DNA from: Gluconacetobacter dulcium
GTDB taxonomy: Bacteria; Pseudomonadota; Alphaproteobacteria; Acetobacterales; Acetobacteraceae
Length of the DNA: 64,000 bases
Direction of reading: 5' to 3'
NCBI RefSeq assembly: GCF_014174165.1
Contig: NZ_JABEQN010000001.1
Coordinates: 62,001-126,000, forward strand
Notes under the pieces: model-generated
What the model was told of the DNA's origin: nothing
What the model saw: the letters and a program-made list of their open reading frames with translations, nothing else
Databases searched by the model: none
In this document: one piece after another, positions 1-8,385 of the stretch
How positions within the stretch are numbered: the stretch's first letter is position 1
How the letters are laid out: every line of letters starts with the position of its first letter
Program-made: the position numbers and the translations under genes

Positions 1-2
1 GA

Positions 3-923
3 TCATGCGGCACCTCCCCCTTTCGCCTCGCCCGGCGGCGTCCAGGATTTCAGGAAGGTCTCCAGTGCCGCGTCCACCGGGCCGATCGTCACCTGCAACG
101 TCACATACAGGTTCCCTGCTTCCTGCCCGCCATGGGCCTTCACGCCCTTGCCGCGCAGCCGCAGCACGCTGCCGGTGTCGGAATGGGCCGGCACGTTCAT
201 CGAGACCGACCCGCCCGGCGTCGGCACCTTGATCGGTCCCCCCAGCACGGCGGTCTTCACCCCAACCGGCAGGGTCATGCGCAGGTCGTTGCCGTCACGG
301 GTATAGATCTCGCTGGGCGCGATGCTGATGGTGATCAGCGCATCGCCGGCCGGCCCGCCCTGATGCCCCTCGCCGCCCTTGCCGCGCAGACGCATCATCT
401 GCCCGTCCTCGATCCCCGGCGGAATCTTCACATCCAACGTCCCGCCGCCCGGCAGCGTCACGCGCGACGTGCCGCCATTGACCGCATCCTCGAAACTGAC
501 GGTCAGCGAGAAATTCCGGTCATCCCCCCGCGCCGGCCCCTGCGGACGGCGGCGGAAGCCGCGCTGCTGGCCGAACATCGAGCCGAACATGTCGCCCAGA
601 TCGTCCTCGGAAAATCCACCGGCCGAATACCGGAAGCCCTGCGCGCCCTCGGCATGGTCGCGGTAACCACTGCCGCCGCCGCCCGCCCAGCCGCGCTCCT
701 GGCCCGCGGCGTCGATCTCGCCCCGGTCGAAGCGCGCGCGCTGATCGGCGTCCGACAGCAACGTATGGGCCGAGCCGATCGCCTTGAATTTCTCCTCGGC
801 CACCTTGTCACCCGGATTGAGGTCCGGATGATATTTCTTGGCCAGCTTGCGATAGGCCTTGCGGATGTCGTCCTGGCTGGCCGTGCGCGACAGGCCCAGG
901 ATCTCGTACGGATCGGTACTCAC
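3..923 (-). CDS. cbpA: CbpA-type DnaJ-family co-chaperone
   Basis: J-domain co-chaperone expected to stimulate the ATPase of DnaK in the cytoplasm. The first ~65 residues form a J domain with YEILGL at the start and the catalytic HPD at about residues 32-34. A Gly-rich linker with RGFRRRP-like sequence follows, then two beta-sandwich substrate-binding lobes of the DnaJ C-terminal type. There is no CxxCxGxG zinc finger, which separates it from DnaJ proper and matches CbpA/DjlA-like class II proteins. At 306 aa it has the usual family length. I chose the GTG at 923 because AGGGAGAAG lies just upstream; an in-frame GTG at 950 lacks such a site. The next gene is divergent, so this gene has its own promoter in the 240-base gap. 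Confidence 0.9.
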   Translation of the reverse strand: MSTDPYEILGLSRTASQDDIRKAYRKLAKKYHPDLNPGDKVAEEKFKAIGSAHTLLSDADQRARFDRGEIDAAGQERGWAGGGGSGYRDHAEGAQGFRYSAGGFSEDDLGDMFGSMFGQQRGFRRRPQGPARGDDRNFSLTVSFEDAVNGGTSRVTLPGGGTLDVKIPPGIEDGQMMRLRGKGGEGHQGGPAGDALITISIAPSEIYTRDGNDLRMTLPVGVKTAVLGGPIKVPTPGGSVSMNVPAHSDTGSVLRLRGKGVKAHGGQEAGNLYVTLQVTIGPVDAALETFLKSWTPPGEAKGGGAA

Positions 924-1165
924 GGTTATGCGTCTTCTCCCTGGCGGCACGCGATATCGAACAGATTCGGGCGCAGCACCAAGCTCCGCCCCGGCACGCC
1001 ATCATCCGGACGCGCCCCTTGTCTGAAATAATGGGGAGCAGCCGCCGGCCGGTCAATGTAAGCCCGCACGCAAGGCAGCTATCCTGCGCGCGCCCTGTCC
1101 CGCCGGGCGGCTTCGCACCCGGCCCGCGGCGCGCTAGGCTGGGGCAGGAAAAAGGGACCCCGACC

Positions 1166-1534
1166 ATGACCATCCGCCTCAACGCCCGCCTGCTCCTGCT
1201 GCTGGCCGGAACGGGCGCGGCCCTTGCCGGCCCCGCGCAGGCACGCACGCACAAGGAACATTCGATCTACGGCTCGATTGCCGGCTATCGCGCGATCCTC
1301 GATCATGACAGCGACGCCTACCGGTCCGCCGACAGTTTCTGCCAGACCGACGCCTCGGTCAGCGCCGCGACCACCGGCGCCGTGATGACCGGCAGCGGCG
1401 GCAACCAGTTCAAGCGCCTGAAGACGTACTACGCCCACTGCATGGAAAGCCGTGGCGCGTGGATTCAAATCACCGGCAACGCCCCAGGCGATCGCCCGAG
1501 CGATCAACCGGGCGACCAGCCGGGCACCCCCTGA
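1166..1534 (+). CDS. small secreted protein of unknown function
   Basis: I do not recognise a family. The 122-aa product begins with a clear signal peptide: Arg at position 4, a Leu-rich core (LLLLLAGTGAALA) and an AQA-R cleavage site. The mature part is about 95 residues and contains two cysteines, one in SFCQTD and one in AHCMES, which could form a disulfide in the periplasm. It ends in a short Asp/Pro/Gly/Gln-rich tail with GDQPG-like repeats. The ATG at 1166 follows AGGAAAAAGGGA at good spacing; the frame is open further upstream to a TTG at 1019, but that stretch does not look like protein. It stands alone between the divergent cbpA and the lut operon. Confidence 0.7.
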   Translation: MTIRLNARLLLLLAGTGAALAGPAQARTHKEHSIYGSIAGYRAILDHDSDAYRSADSFCQTDASVSAATTGAVMTGSGGNQFKRLKTYYAHCMESRGAWIQITGNAPGDRPSDQPGDQPGTP

Positions 1535-1578
1535 CCCCGGCACGCCCCCCTGCAAAATCCCCCGGTTGAGTCCGTCCG

Positions 1579-1600
1579 GCATCTTGTTATAACAAGATGC
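1579..1600. promoter_or_regulatory. 22-bp perfect palindrome upstream of lutABC, probable GntR-type operator
   Basis: A perfect inverted repeat with no spacer, whose core is ATCTTGTTATAACAAGAT and which is extended by GC on both sides. The inner TTGT...ACAA matches the TnGTn(0-4)ACnA pattern bound by FadR-subfamily GntR regulators such as LldR/LutR, which control lactate operons. It lies about 77 bases before the lutA start, where an operator would be. No regulator gene for it is visible in this window. Confidence 0.6.
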
Positions 1601-1676
1601 TGTCCGAAAACTCAGAAGACCGAATGGTCCGCACACAAGAGCCCGCACAAGCGGCGGCGCCGAGGGAAAAGACCCG

Positions 1677-2426
1677 ATGGGAATGAAAATAGGCCTGTTC
1701 GTGCCGTGTTATATCGACGCCTTCTATCCCGGCGTCGGGATCGCGACACTCGAACTGCTGGAACGGCTGGGGCAGGACGTCACCTACCCGACCGAGCAGA
1801 CCTGCTGCGGCCAGCCGATGACCAACGCCGGCTGCGTGTCGGATTCGGCGGCGGCCGAAGCCCTGTTCGTCAAGCTGTTCTCGGGGTTCGACGCCATCGT
1901 GATGCCGTCGGGAAGCTGCACCCATCACGTCCGCGCGCATTTCGACGCGATCGAACAGACCGACGCGGTGCGCCATGTCCGCGCCAACACCTACGAACTG
2001 GTCGAATTTCTCCACGACGTGCTGAAGGTGCGCGATTTCCCGTGGGCGGAATTTCCCCACACGGTCGGGCTGCATAACAGTTGCTCGTCCCTGCGCGCGC
2101 TGCGCACCGCCAGCATGTCGGAACTGGGCGAACCCGCGTTTTCCAAGCCCAAGACCCTGCTCTCCGGCGTCAAGGGCATCCGCTTCGCCACCCCGGCAAG
2201 GCCCGACGAATGCTGCGGCTTCGGCGGCACCTTCTCGGTCACGGAAGAAGCCGTGTCCGCCCGCATGGGCCTGGACAAGGTCCGCGATCATTTCCACGCC
2301 GGCGCCGAATATATCGTCTCGGCCGATTCCTCATGCATGATGCACCAGCAGGGCTGCGCCGAACGCAACCATGTCGACATCCGCTTCATTCACATCGCTG
2401 AAATCCTGAACGGAGCCCGGCAATGA
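1677..2426 (+). CDS. lutA: L-lactate utilisation protein LutA, Fe-S (CCG-domain) subunit
   Basis: First subunit of the LutABC lactate oxidation complex, which oxidises L-lactate to pyruvate in place of a flavin lactate dehydrogenase. The 249-aa protein carries two cysteine-rich CCG repeats of the heterodisulfide reductase B type: TCCGQPMTNAG near residue 42 with SGSCTHH, and NSCSSLRALR with DECCGFGGTFS near residues 140-185. These ligate an Fe-S centre. The length is typical for LutA/YkgE. Its stop overlaps the lutB start as ATGA, so the three lut genes are translationally coupled. A perfect palindrome at 1579-1600 precedes the gene and probably controls it. Confidence 0.93.
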   Translation: MGMKIGLFVPCYIDAFYPGVGIATLELLERLGQDVTYPTEQTCCGQPMTNAGCVSDSAAAEALFVKLFSGFDAIVMPSGSCTHHVRAHFDAIEQTDAVRHVRANTYELVEFLHDVLKVRDFPWAEFPHTVGLHNSCSSLRALRTASMSELGEPAFSKPKTLLSGVKGIRFATPARPDECCGFGGTFSVTEEAVSARMGLDKVRDHFHAGAEYIVSADSSCMMHQQGCAERNHVDIRFIHIAEILNGARQ

Positions 2427-3847
2427 GAGAAAAGCCCGTCAACCATGCCGGCGCGGCCGTCGCCTTCATCGCCGACAAGCCGCATCTGGACTTCCACGAT
2501 GCCCGCCTGTGGGACATGCGCCAGAAGCGCGATGCCCAGATGCACCTGCTGCCCGAATGGCAGGACCTGCGCAGCCGCGCCTCCGCCATCAAGGAACACG
2601 CGCTGGCGAACCTCGCCGATTATCTCGAGGAATTCGAGCGCAACGCCAAAAGCAACGGCATCCACGTCCACTGGGCGGCCGACGGCGCCGAGCATAACCG
2701 CATCGTCGCCGAAATCCTCGAAGCCCGCGGCGCAAGAACGCTCATCAAGAGCAAGTCGATGGTCACCGAGGAATGCGACCTCCGCCCCTACCTGGCGGCG
2801 CGCGGCGTCACGGTCACCGAAAACGACCTCGGCGAGCGCATCCAGCAGCTCGACGACCAGATGCCCAGCCACATCGTCGTACCGTCGGTCCACAAGCTGA
2901 CCAGCGACGTGGCGCGCATCTTCGCCCGCTCCTACGGCACCGACCCCAACGCCGACGACCCGCACCAGTTGGCCGAGGCCCAGCGCCTGGCCGCCCGCCC
3001 GGTCATCCTGCATGCCGACGCGGGCATGACCGGCGGCAATTTCTTCGTGGCGGAGACCGGCACCTTCGTCGTCTGCACCAACGAGGGCAATGCGGACCTC
3101 AGCGCCACCGTGCCCGGCGTGCATATCGCCACCATCGGCATCGAGCGCGTCGTCCCCCGCATGGCAGACCTCGGCGTGTTCATCCGCCTGCTGTCGCGCA
3201 GCGCGCTCGGCTCGCCCATCACCCAATATACCAGCCATTTCCGCGGCCCGCAGGATGGCAGCGAGATGCATGTGGTGCTGGTCGATAACGGCCGCTCCGC
3301 CCGCCTGGGCATGGCGGATTTCTGGACCTCGCTCAAATGCATCCGCTGCGGCGCGTGCATGAACACCTGCCCGGTCTATCGCCGCTCGGGCGGCCTGTCC
3401 TACGGCGCGGTCTATTCCGGCCCGATCGGCGCGATCATCGACCCCACCTTCAACGAGCGCAAATACAGCACCCTGCCCTACGCCTCGACGATGAACGGCA
3501 GTTGCACCAATGTCTGCCCGGTCAAGATCAACATCCACGAGCAGCTCTACAAATGGCGCCAGGTGCTGGTCGAACATCACCAGATGCCGTTCGTGAAGCG
3601 CGAGATCATGCACATGGCCGGCAAGCTGATGGGCCAGCCCAGACTCTATCGCGCCGCCATCAACGGCACCGAAACCGCGCTGGGCACCCTGCCCCGCTTC
3701 GCGCTCTACAACTGGCTGAACCCCTGGGGCAAGAATCGCGAACTCCCCGCCCCGGTCAAGGAAACCTTCCATAGCTGGTACCGCCGCAACCGCCCGACAG
3801 CCGGAAAAGCGACGCCAGAAACCGTGAAGACGGAGACAAAGGCATGA
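2423..3847 (+). CDS. lutB: L-lactate utilisation protein LutB, ferredoxin-type Fe-S subunit
   Basis: Second subunit of the LutABC lactate oxidation complex (474 aa, family length). The N-terminal ~290 residues form a LUD domain. It is followed by two [4Fe-4S] motifs: CIRCGACMNTCPVYRRSGG around residue 310 and SCTNVCPVKINIHEQLYKWR around residue 360. A C-terminal helical region with a Trp-rich segment (LYNWLNPWGKNRELP) completes the usual LutB layout. The protein should pass electrons between the lactate site and the LutA cluster in a cytoplasmic complex. It overlaps lutA and lutC by four bases each (ATGA). Confidence 0.94.
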   Translation: MREKPVNHAGAAVAFIADKPHLDFHDARLWDMRQKRDAQMHLLPEWQDLRSRASAIKEHALANLADYLEEFERNAKSNGIHVHWAADGAEHNRIVAEILEARGARTLIKSKSMVTEECDLRPYLAARGVTVTENDLGERIQQLDDQMPSHIVVPSVHKLTSDVARIFARSYGTDPNADDPHQLAEAQRLAARPVILHADAGMTGGNFFVAETGTFVVCTNEGNADLSATVPGVHIATIGIERVVPRMADLGVFIRLLSRSALGSPITQYTSHFRGPQDGSEMHVVLVDNGRSARLGMADFWTSLKCIRCGACMNTCPVYRRSGGLSYGAVYSGPIGAIIDPTFNERKYSTLPYASTMNGSCTNVCPVKINIHEQLYKWRQVLVEHHQMPFVKREIMHMAGKLMGQPRLYRAAINGTETALGTLPRFALYNWLNPWGKNRELPAPVKETFHSWYRRNRPTAGKATPETVKTETKA

Positions 3848-4434
3848 GCGCCCGCGACAGCATCCTGGCCACCCTGCGCCGCAACAGCCCGCCACCCGCT
3901 GCCCACCCCCTGCCCGACCCGGCCGTGCTGGGCGAGGCCGACGCCAGCCCGGAGCGATTCAGCGCCAGCCTGCTCCAGATGGGCGGCACGATGCTGGACC
4001 GCCAGCAGGGCGAAACGCTCGATCAGGCAATCGCGCTGCGCTTCCCCAAACCCGGCCTGATGATCTGCTCCCTGGTGCCCGAGGCCACCGGCACGGTACG
4101 CATCGAGGACCTGCCCACCCCGCAATCCGCCGAACCGGTCGATGTCACCATCGTCCGCGCCGCCTTCGGCATCGCGGAAACCGGCTCGATCTTCCTCAGC
4201 GAGGCCCAGCTTCACCTCAACGCCATCGCCCACCTGACCCAGCACATGGTGGTCCTGCTGGACCCGGCCCAGATCACGGCCAACATGCACACTGCCTACC
4301 TGCGGCCGGAATTCCACACCGCCCGCTACGGCGTGCTGATGAGCGGCCCCTCGGCCACCGCCGACATCCAGGGCGTCCTCATCCGCGGCGCCCAGGGCGT
4401 CCGCAGCCTCGCAGTCTGTTTCATGCCTCAATAA
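3844..4434 (+). CDS. lutC: L-lactate utilisation protein LutC, LUD-domain subunit
   Basis: Third LutABC subunit: a 196-aa stand-alone LUD-domain protein of the YkgG family. The characteristic stretch VRAAFGIAETGSIFLS sits near residues 104-120, followed by LTQHMVVLLDPAQI and a C-terminal LIRGAQGVRSLAVCF, all family hallmarks. It starts in an ATGA overlap with lutB, so the three subunits are made together. The gene is a little shorter than the 215-240 aa seen in Bacillus but of normal length for proteobacterial LutC. No lactate permease or GntR regulator follows; the next gene is unrelated. Confidence 0.92.
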   Translation: MSARDSILATLRRNSPPPAAHPLPDPAVLGEADASPERFSASLLQMGGTMLDRQQGETLDQAIALRFPKPGLMICSLVPEATGTVRIEDLPTPQSAEPVDVTIVRAAFGIAETGSIFLSEAQLHLNAIAHLTQHMVVLLDPAQITANMHTAYLRPEFHTARYGVLMSGPSATADIQGVLIRGAQGVRSLAVCFMPQ

Positions 4435-4519
4435 CAGGATATTATCAGGGGGCGCCTCCCGCCACGCCCTGGAAATCGCCTGAAAAGGCTTGATCCACCT
4501 TGCCCGAAGTGCTGCGCTG

Positions 4520-5188
4520 ATGCGCACCATGCCAGGATCGACGAAACTCCCTCCCTATCTCCGCCAACTCGAGCGCGTGCTCGCACGCCTCGAGACGGCG
4601 ATGCTGTTGAGCGAGCTGGACGGCTTCCTCGCCGGCGTCCTTGTCTGCCCGGAGATGATCCTGCCGTCCGAATGGCTGCCCGTGGTGCTCGATCCCGATG
4701 AGGAGGGCGATCCCGTTCTCGAACACGAGAACGATGTCCGCTTGATCCTGCAACATTACAACGCCGTGCTGCATGATCTCGGTCGCGGCCATTATGCGCC
4801 CCTGTTCAATATCGACACGAGGCATGACGAGGTAATCTGGGAGTTATGGATCGAGGGCTTCGAACGCGCCATGGCGCTGCGACCTGAAGCCTGGAACGAC
4901 CTGCTCCGTGGTTCCGACGAAACCGTCGGTCCCGCCCTTGTCGGTCTGCACAAGCTTGTCGCCATGACCGATTCACCGCCCGACAGTGACGACGAACTCG
5001 GCACCCTGCTGTCGGAAACCGCGCCCGATCTTATCCCCGAATGGGTACAGGCGCTCCACGTCGCGCGCCTGTCAGAGAGCATGGACCGGCTCGCGAACAG
5101 ACCAGCCACATCGACAAAAATCGGACGAAACGAGCCATGTCCCTGTGGCTCCGGCAAAAAATACAAAAAATGCTGCGGCATGAATTGA
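4520..5188 (+). CDS. UPF0149/YecA-family protein with C-terminal SEC-C zinc motif
   Basis: A 222-aa protein of the UPF0149 (YecA/YgfB) family. Residues ~15-180 carry the family signature, including [14 protein letters not shown] near the N-terminus and a helical, Asp/Glu-rich body. The last 21 residues are a SEC-C zinc-binding motif ([13 protein letters not shown]) like the tail of SecA, so the protein may bind SecB, the ribosome or nascent chains. The biological role of the family is not firmly known. The start is uncertain: ATG at 4520, ATG at 4529 and TTG at 4490 are in frame and none has a strong ribosome-binding site. It follows lutC by 85 bases and may be read from the same transcript, though no functional link is evident. 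Confidence 0.8.
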   Translation: MRTMPGSTKLPPYLRQLERVLARLETAMLLSELDGFLAGVLVCPEMILPSEWLPVVLDPDEEGDPVLEHENDVRLILQHYNAVLHDLGRGHYAPLFNIDTRHDEVIWELWIEGFERAMALRPEAWNDLLRGSDETVGPALVGLHKLVAMTDSPPDSDDELGTLLSETAPDLIPEWVQALHVARLSESMDRLANRPATSTKIGRNEPCPCGSGKKYKKCCGMN

Positions 5189-5649
5189 AGGCATCCAGCC
5201 TATAGAACGCAAATGTGGCGACAGGCCGATGCTCACAATCACCCCACATCCATCACCTCACACGCCCCGGCGATCGCGTTTTTTCAACACGGCATCAGAC
5301 ATAACGCCGACCCCGTCGATTTGTCCTGTCCAGACCGCGAAAATCTCCGACCGGGATTGTCACGATCCTCCGTCGCCAAACGGAAACCGCCTGACCATAA
5401 AAACCCGGCCCGACGAGACATTTCCATATACCGTCATTGCAGGAAAATTTTGCGCATTCCGCCATTATTTCTGGCAATCTGGATGTCACCGACCCGATCA
5501 ATACGCTGGCATGGGAGAGTTCCCCCGTCTTCAAACGTCCCGATATATAGACATCAATATTATGTCCCCTCGCCATCCGGATATTTTTAGACGGGCGAAT
5601 AAACAGGCCATCACACGCCATTCTTTCAATGATAGAGAGAAAAAAGCCA
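5189..5649. other. intergenic stretch entering the AT-rich island
   Basis: About 460 bases without a gene I can support. Composition shifts here from GC-rich to visibly AT-richer near 5,400. An open frame on the plus strand from 5229 has no recognisable family and runs on into the next gene in another frame; I regard it as spurious. No RNA gene or clear terminator was seen. Confidence 0.5.
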
Positions 5650-6738
5650 ATGTCACCCGCGCCTTCGCATTCATCCGGTGCATTATCGAAAGACCGGTCG
5701 CGTCGTCCCCCGCATCACAGTACCGCAACCCGCCGATCACCCCATTCCGCAAAGAAGATCCTCAGTTTCGCATCCATTGCAAGAAGTGGCTTCCTTTTCC
5801 TCGCAATGTGTCACTTTTTTCTCCTCCCCGCCGCAGCGGAGCCGTGCGCCGGCGCCGTCGATATGGATATGCTCGGGGGGAAAACCGATAGTCCCATCAT
5901 ACAAGTCGATATAAATGGCCATAAAGCTGGAATGTACCTAAGCGGTGATTTTGATGATATCTATATCAATGACAAAATAAACCTCGACCTTTCCGCCCCC
6001 CTGAAGCAGGTCTTAATAATAAGTAACGGCGAAGACTACAACGATGCACATCTTGTAATGATCGAGCGATTCAAGATCGGGAATATGAATGTCGGCGCGA
6101 CAACCGCCGTAGCAAGCGATTATTACCCAATCGACTACATACGGGACATACCCGTCGTTGGTGTAATCGGCGAGAATATATTCAAGGTTGTCAATGTCTT
6201 AATAGACTATCCGAATAATAAGTTATATTTCTTACCCCACAGGAATAATGACGAATGCTCCATCAAGAACATGGATAATTTGAAGGAAAAATTCCACAAC
6301 GCCGATTTGGTAGAAGACCAGAGAAACCTGGCGATGCGACTCAGGATAAATGGCACACTGCGTGATTTACACATCGATACCGCGCTATCCGATACCGAAA
6401 TTCCCATAAAATGGATCAAGACGAATTCCAAATCTACTCCCGCTTACAATACCATGACAATTTACGACAAAGACCCGAAATTAGGGTATATCGGTTCCAT
6501 AAAAGAGCTCTGCGCAAAAGAATTTTGTGAACATGATGTAAAAGCTCTTCTCCTCAAAGGTATTTCCTACGGATCTGTCGGCAACGCATTCTTCGAGGGG
6601 CGCGAGGTACTGTTTGACTATGCGGACGGCAAGATATTTTTCTCCGACCGGAAACCCGATCGCCGCACGGCAGGGAAAGACCTGCATTTTGAAAAAACCC
6701 ACCAGGCGCGCATCCGAGTTTCAGAAATGTCAGAATAA
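5650..6738 (+). CDS. exported two-lobed retropepsin-like protein, atypical active sites
   Basis: A 362-aa protein with a long basic N-terminus and a hydrophobic segment (FLFLAMCHFFLLPAAAEPCA, about residues 45-65) that reads as a signal peptide. The mature part looks like two retropepsin-type aspartyl-protease lobes. Lobe 1 has PIIQVDINGHKAGMYL and ends GVIGENIFKVVNVLIDYPNN. Lobe 2 has LRINGTLRDLHIDTALSDTE and ends NAFFEGREVLFDYADGKIFF. The catalytic DTG is replaced by SGD in lobe 1 and DTA in lobe 2, so proteolysis is doubtful. Base composition and codon use (many AAT, ATA, AAA codons) differ sharply from neighbours and suggest transfer. The start at 5650 is preceded by GAGAGAAAAAA; an ATG at 5629 has no such site. 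Fold assignment is by eye. Confidence 0.65.
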   Translation: MSPAPSHSSGALSKDRSRRPPHHSTATRRSPHSAKKILSFASIARSGFLFLAMCHFFLLPAAAEPCAGAVDMDMLGGKTDSPIIQVDINGHKAGMYLSGDFDDIYINDKINLDLSAPLKQVLIISNGEDYNDAHLVMIERFKIGNMNVGATTAVASDYYPIDYIRDIPVVGVIGENIFKVVNVLIDYPNNKLYFLPHRNNDECSIKNMDNLKEKFHNADLVEDQRNLAMRLRINGTLRDLHIDTALSDTEIPIKWIKTNSKSTPAYNTMTIYDKDPKLGYIGSIKELCAKEFCEHDVKALLLKGISYGSVGNAFFEGREVLFDYADGKIFFSDRKPDRRTAGKDLHFEKTHQARIRVSEMSE

Positions 6739-7073
6739 ATCTTCTTTCGCACCGATCCACCGCTCACCTTCCGGCAACAGCACCCTGGCCTGATCGATAG
6801 AACCAATCGAAAAGAGATTCCGCTTTTTTGATAAAATTGAACGCGCGCATCAGAGATATAAAAATAGCAATAAAAACAACGAACCAGAACATTATTCCGG
6901 TCGGACAAACAGAGGCAATCGGCCCTACGGCCAGGATAAACCCATTGATCCGGGCGGTTCCCAGTCCAAAAATCCCCGTTGAAAATCTATCCCCACGCAA
7001 TTACCCGTCAGAGCAACGCCCCCGCCGCCCGTTGAAGCGTGACCGGGCCTGTCCGCCCGATCACGCCAACATA
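6739..7073. other. AT-rich intergenic region with one possible small membrane-protein frame
   Basis: This 335-base gap remains AT-rich up to about 7,000 and then returns to normal composition. Its only feature of note is an open frame on the minus strand (6764-7000), listed separately. No terminator or RNA was recognised. Confidence 0.5.
6764..7000 (-). CDS. possible small membrane protein (weakly supported)
   Basis: A 78-codon frame whose middle is strongly hydrophobic (GFILAVGPIASVCPTG then MFWFVVFIAIFISLM) and would make one or two membrane helices, followed by a basic, aromatic tail. The only upstream start is TTG and no good ribosome-binding site precedes it. It lies in the AT-rich island opposite to the preceding gene. 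It could be a genuine small membrane protein, a remnant, or chance; no family was recognised. Confidence 0.3.
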   Translation of the reverse strand: MRGDRFSTGIFGLGTARINGFILAVGPIASVCPTGIMFWFVVFIAIFISLMRAFNFIKKAESLFDWFYRSGQGAVAGR

Positions 7074-8057
7074 TCAGCCGCCCGGCGGCGCCATGAATTC
7101 CGGCCCCACCGGATCGGTGATATGTGCCGCCAGAATACGGTCGATTTCCACCTTGTCCGCCGCCGACAGCGTCCACCCGCATGCCTGGTCTATCCCCGCG
7201 ATCTGCTCGGGCTTGCGTGCGCCCCACAGCGCGATGGTCGGCCCCTGATCCAGCACCCAGCGGATCGCCAGCGCCAGCACCGAGCGCCCGAACCGCTCCT
7301 TCGCGAACGCCTCCAGCGCCGCCACCGCCGCCAGATACTGCGCAAAGCGCGGCGCCTGGAATTTCGGATCGGCACTGCGCAGATCATCGCTGCCGAAATG
7401 GCTGGCCGCGGTCATCCTGCCCGACAGCAGCCCCCGGCAAAGCGGCCCATAGGCCAGCACCGCCAGACCATGCGCGGCCGACCAGGGCAGGATATCGTCC
7501 TCGATCGCACGCTCGAACAGGTTATAAGGCGGCTGCACGGCCGCCAGCGGCGCCACGGCACTGAACTGCTCCATCTGCGCGACGGAAAAATTGCTCACCC
7601 CCAGCGCCAGCACCTTGCCCTCGCGGTGCAGATCTTCCAGCACCCGAGCCGTCTCGTCCAGCGGCACGGCCGGGTCCGGCCAATGGACCTGATAGAGGTC
7701 GATCCGGTCGGTACGCAGCCGGCGCAGCGAATCCTCGATTTCCTGGCGGATACGCGCGGCCGAACTGTTGCGGAACGGCTTGCCGTCCTTCCAGTCCAGC
7801 CCGACCTTGGTGGCAATGGCCACCGTGTCGCGCCGTCCGACCAGCGCCTCCCCCACGATTTCCTCGGAATGGCCGAACCCGTAGACCGGCGCGGTATCGA
7901 TCAGGCGAATTCCCAGATCCAGCGCCTCATGGATCGTGGCGATGGCCTGGCGGTCGTCGGCCCCGCCCCACATCCACCCGCCGATCGCCCACGTACCCAG
8001 CGCAATGCGCGAGACCGGAAAGGGAATGCCCGAGACGGCCATGGTTTCCATCGGCAT
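7074..8057 (-). CDS. aldo/keto reductase
   Basis: NAD(P)H-dependent aldo/keto reductase of 327 aa with the family (beta/alpha)8 pattern. The catalytic tetrad is visible: Asp and Tyr in IRLIDTAPVYGFGHSEE near residues 50-65, Lys in VAIATKVGLDW and His in YQVHWPDP. The N-terminal SRIALGTWAIGG and the late HITDPVGPEF-type tail fit the YhdN/general stress AKR branch. The substrate cannot be told. The ATG at 8057 follows AGGAAGGAG at ideal spacing, so the longer open frame upstream is not used. It is divergent from the DUF2272 lipoprotein. A second aldo/keto reductase of a different subgroup lies at 39753-40607. Confidence 0.9.
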   Translation of the reverse strand: MPMETMAVSGIPFPVSRIALGTWAIGGWMWGGADDRQAIATIHEALDLGIRLIDTAPVYGFGHSEEIVGEALVGRRDTVAIATKVGLDWKDGKPFRNSSAARIRQEIEDSLRRLRTDRIDLYQVHWPDPAVPLDETARVLEDLHREGKVLALGVSNFSVAQMEQFSAVAPLAAVQPPYNLFERAIEDDILPWSAAHGLAVLAYGPLCRGLLSGRMTAASHFGSDDLRSADPKFQAPRFAQYLAAVAALEAFAKERFGRSVLALAIRWVLDQGPTIALWGARKPEQIAGIDQACGWTLSAADKVEIDRILAAHITDPVGPEFMAPPGG

Positions 8058-8385
8058 GAAATGCTCCTTCCTGCCCACCCTTTGGAGGGCGGGCTCAGCA
8101 ATCGGGAAAGCACGCAAAAAAAGGACCGGAGCGCGCGAGCACCCCGGCCAAGTTTTCCCTCGTATGCAAGCGACGGCCGAGCCGTCACGTTCCATCCGGC
8201 ACCCGAACCGGCCGTACGACAATGAAAAAGCATTTCATCTTGTTATCTTTCCCGTGAACGGCCGCATGACGCGGCCCCGCCACGCCACGCCGCCTCTTTC
8301 CCCATCCTGCGTCGCGTCCTATGGGTAGGGTGCCGGCGTCGTGTGCGCGACACGACCGGCCCGCGCTGAATGGAGAAGCGAAGCA
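8058..8385. other. divergent intergenic region with a copy of the lut half-site
   Basis: This 328-base gap separates divergently transcribed genes and should hold both promoters. It contains CATCTTGTTAT at 8236-8246, identical to half of the palindrome upstream of lutA, but without the matching second half. No gene or terminator is evident. Confidence 0.5.

Noticed and set aside
5229-5891. Open frame of 220 codons before the retropepsin-like gene
   Set aside because: No family, no ribosome-binding site, and it runs into the next gene in another frame.
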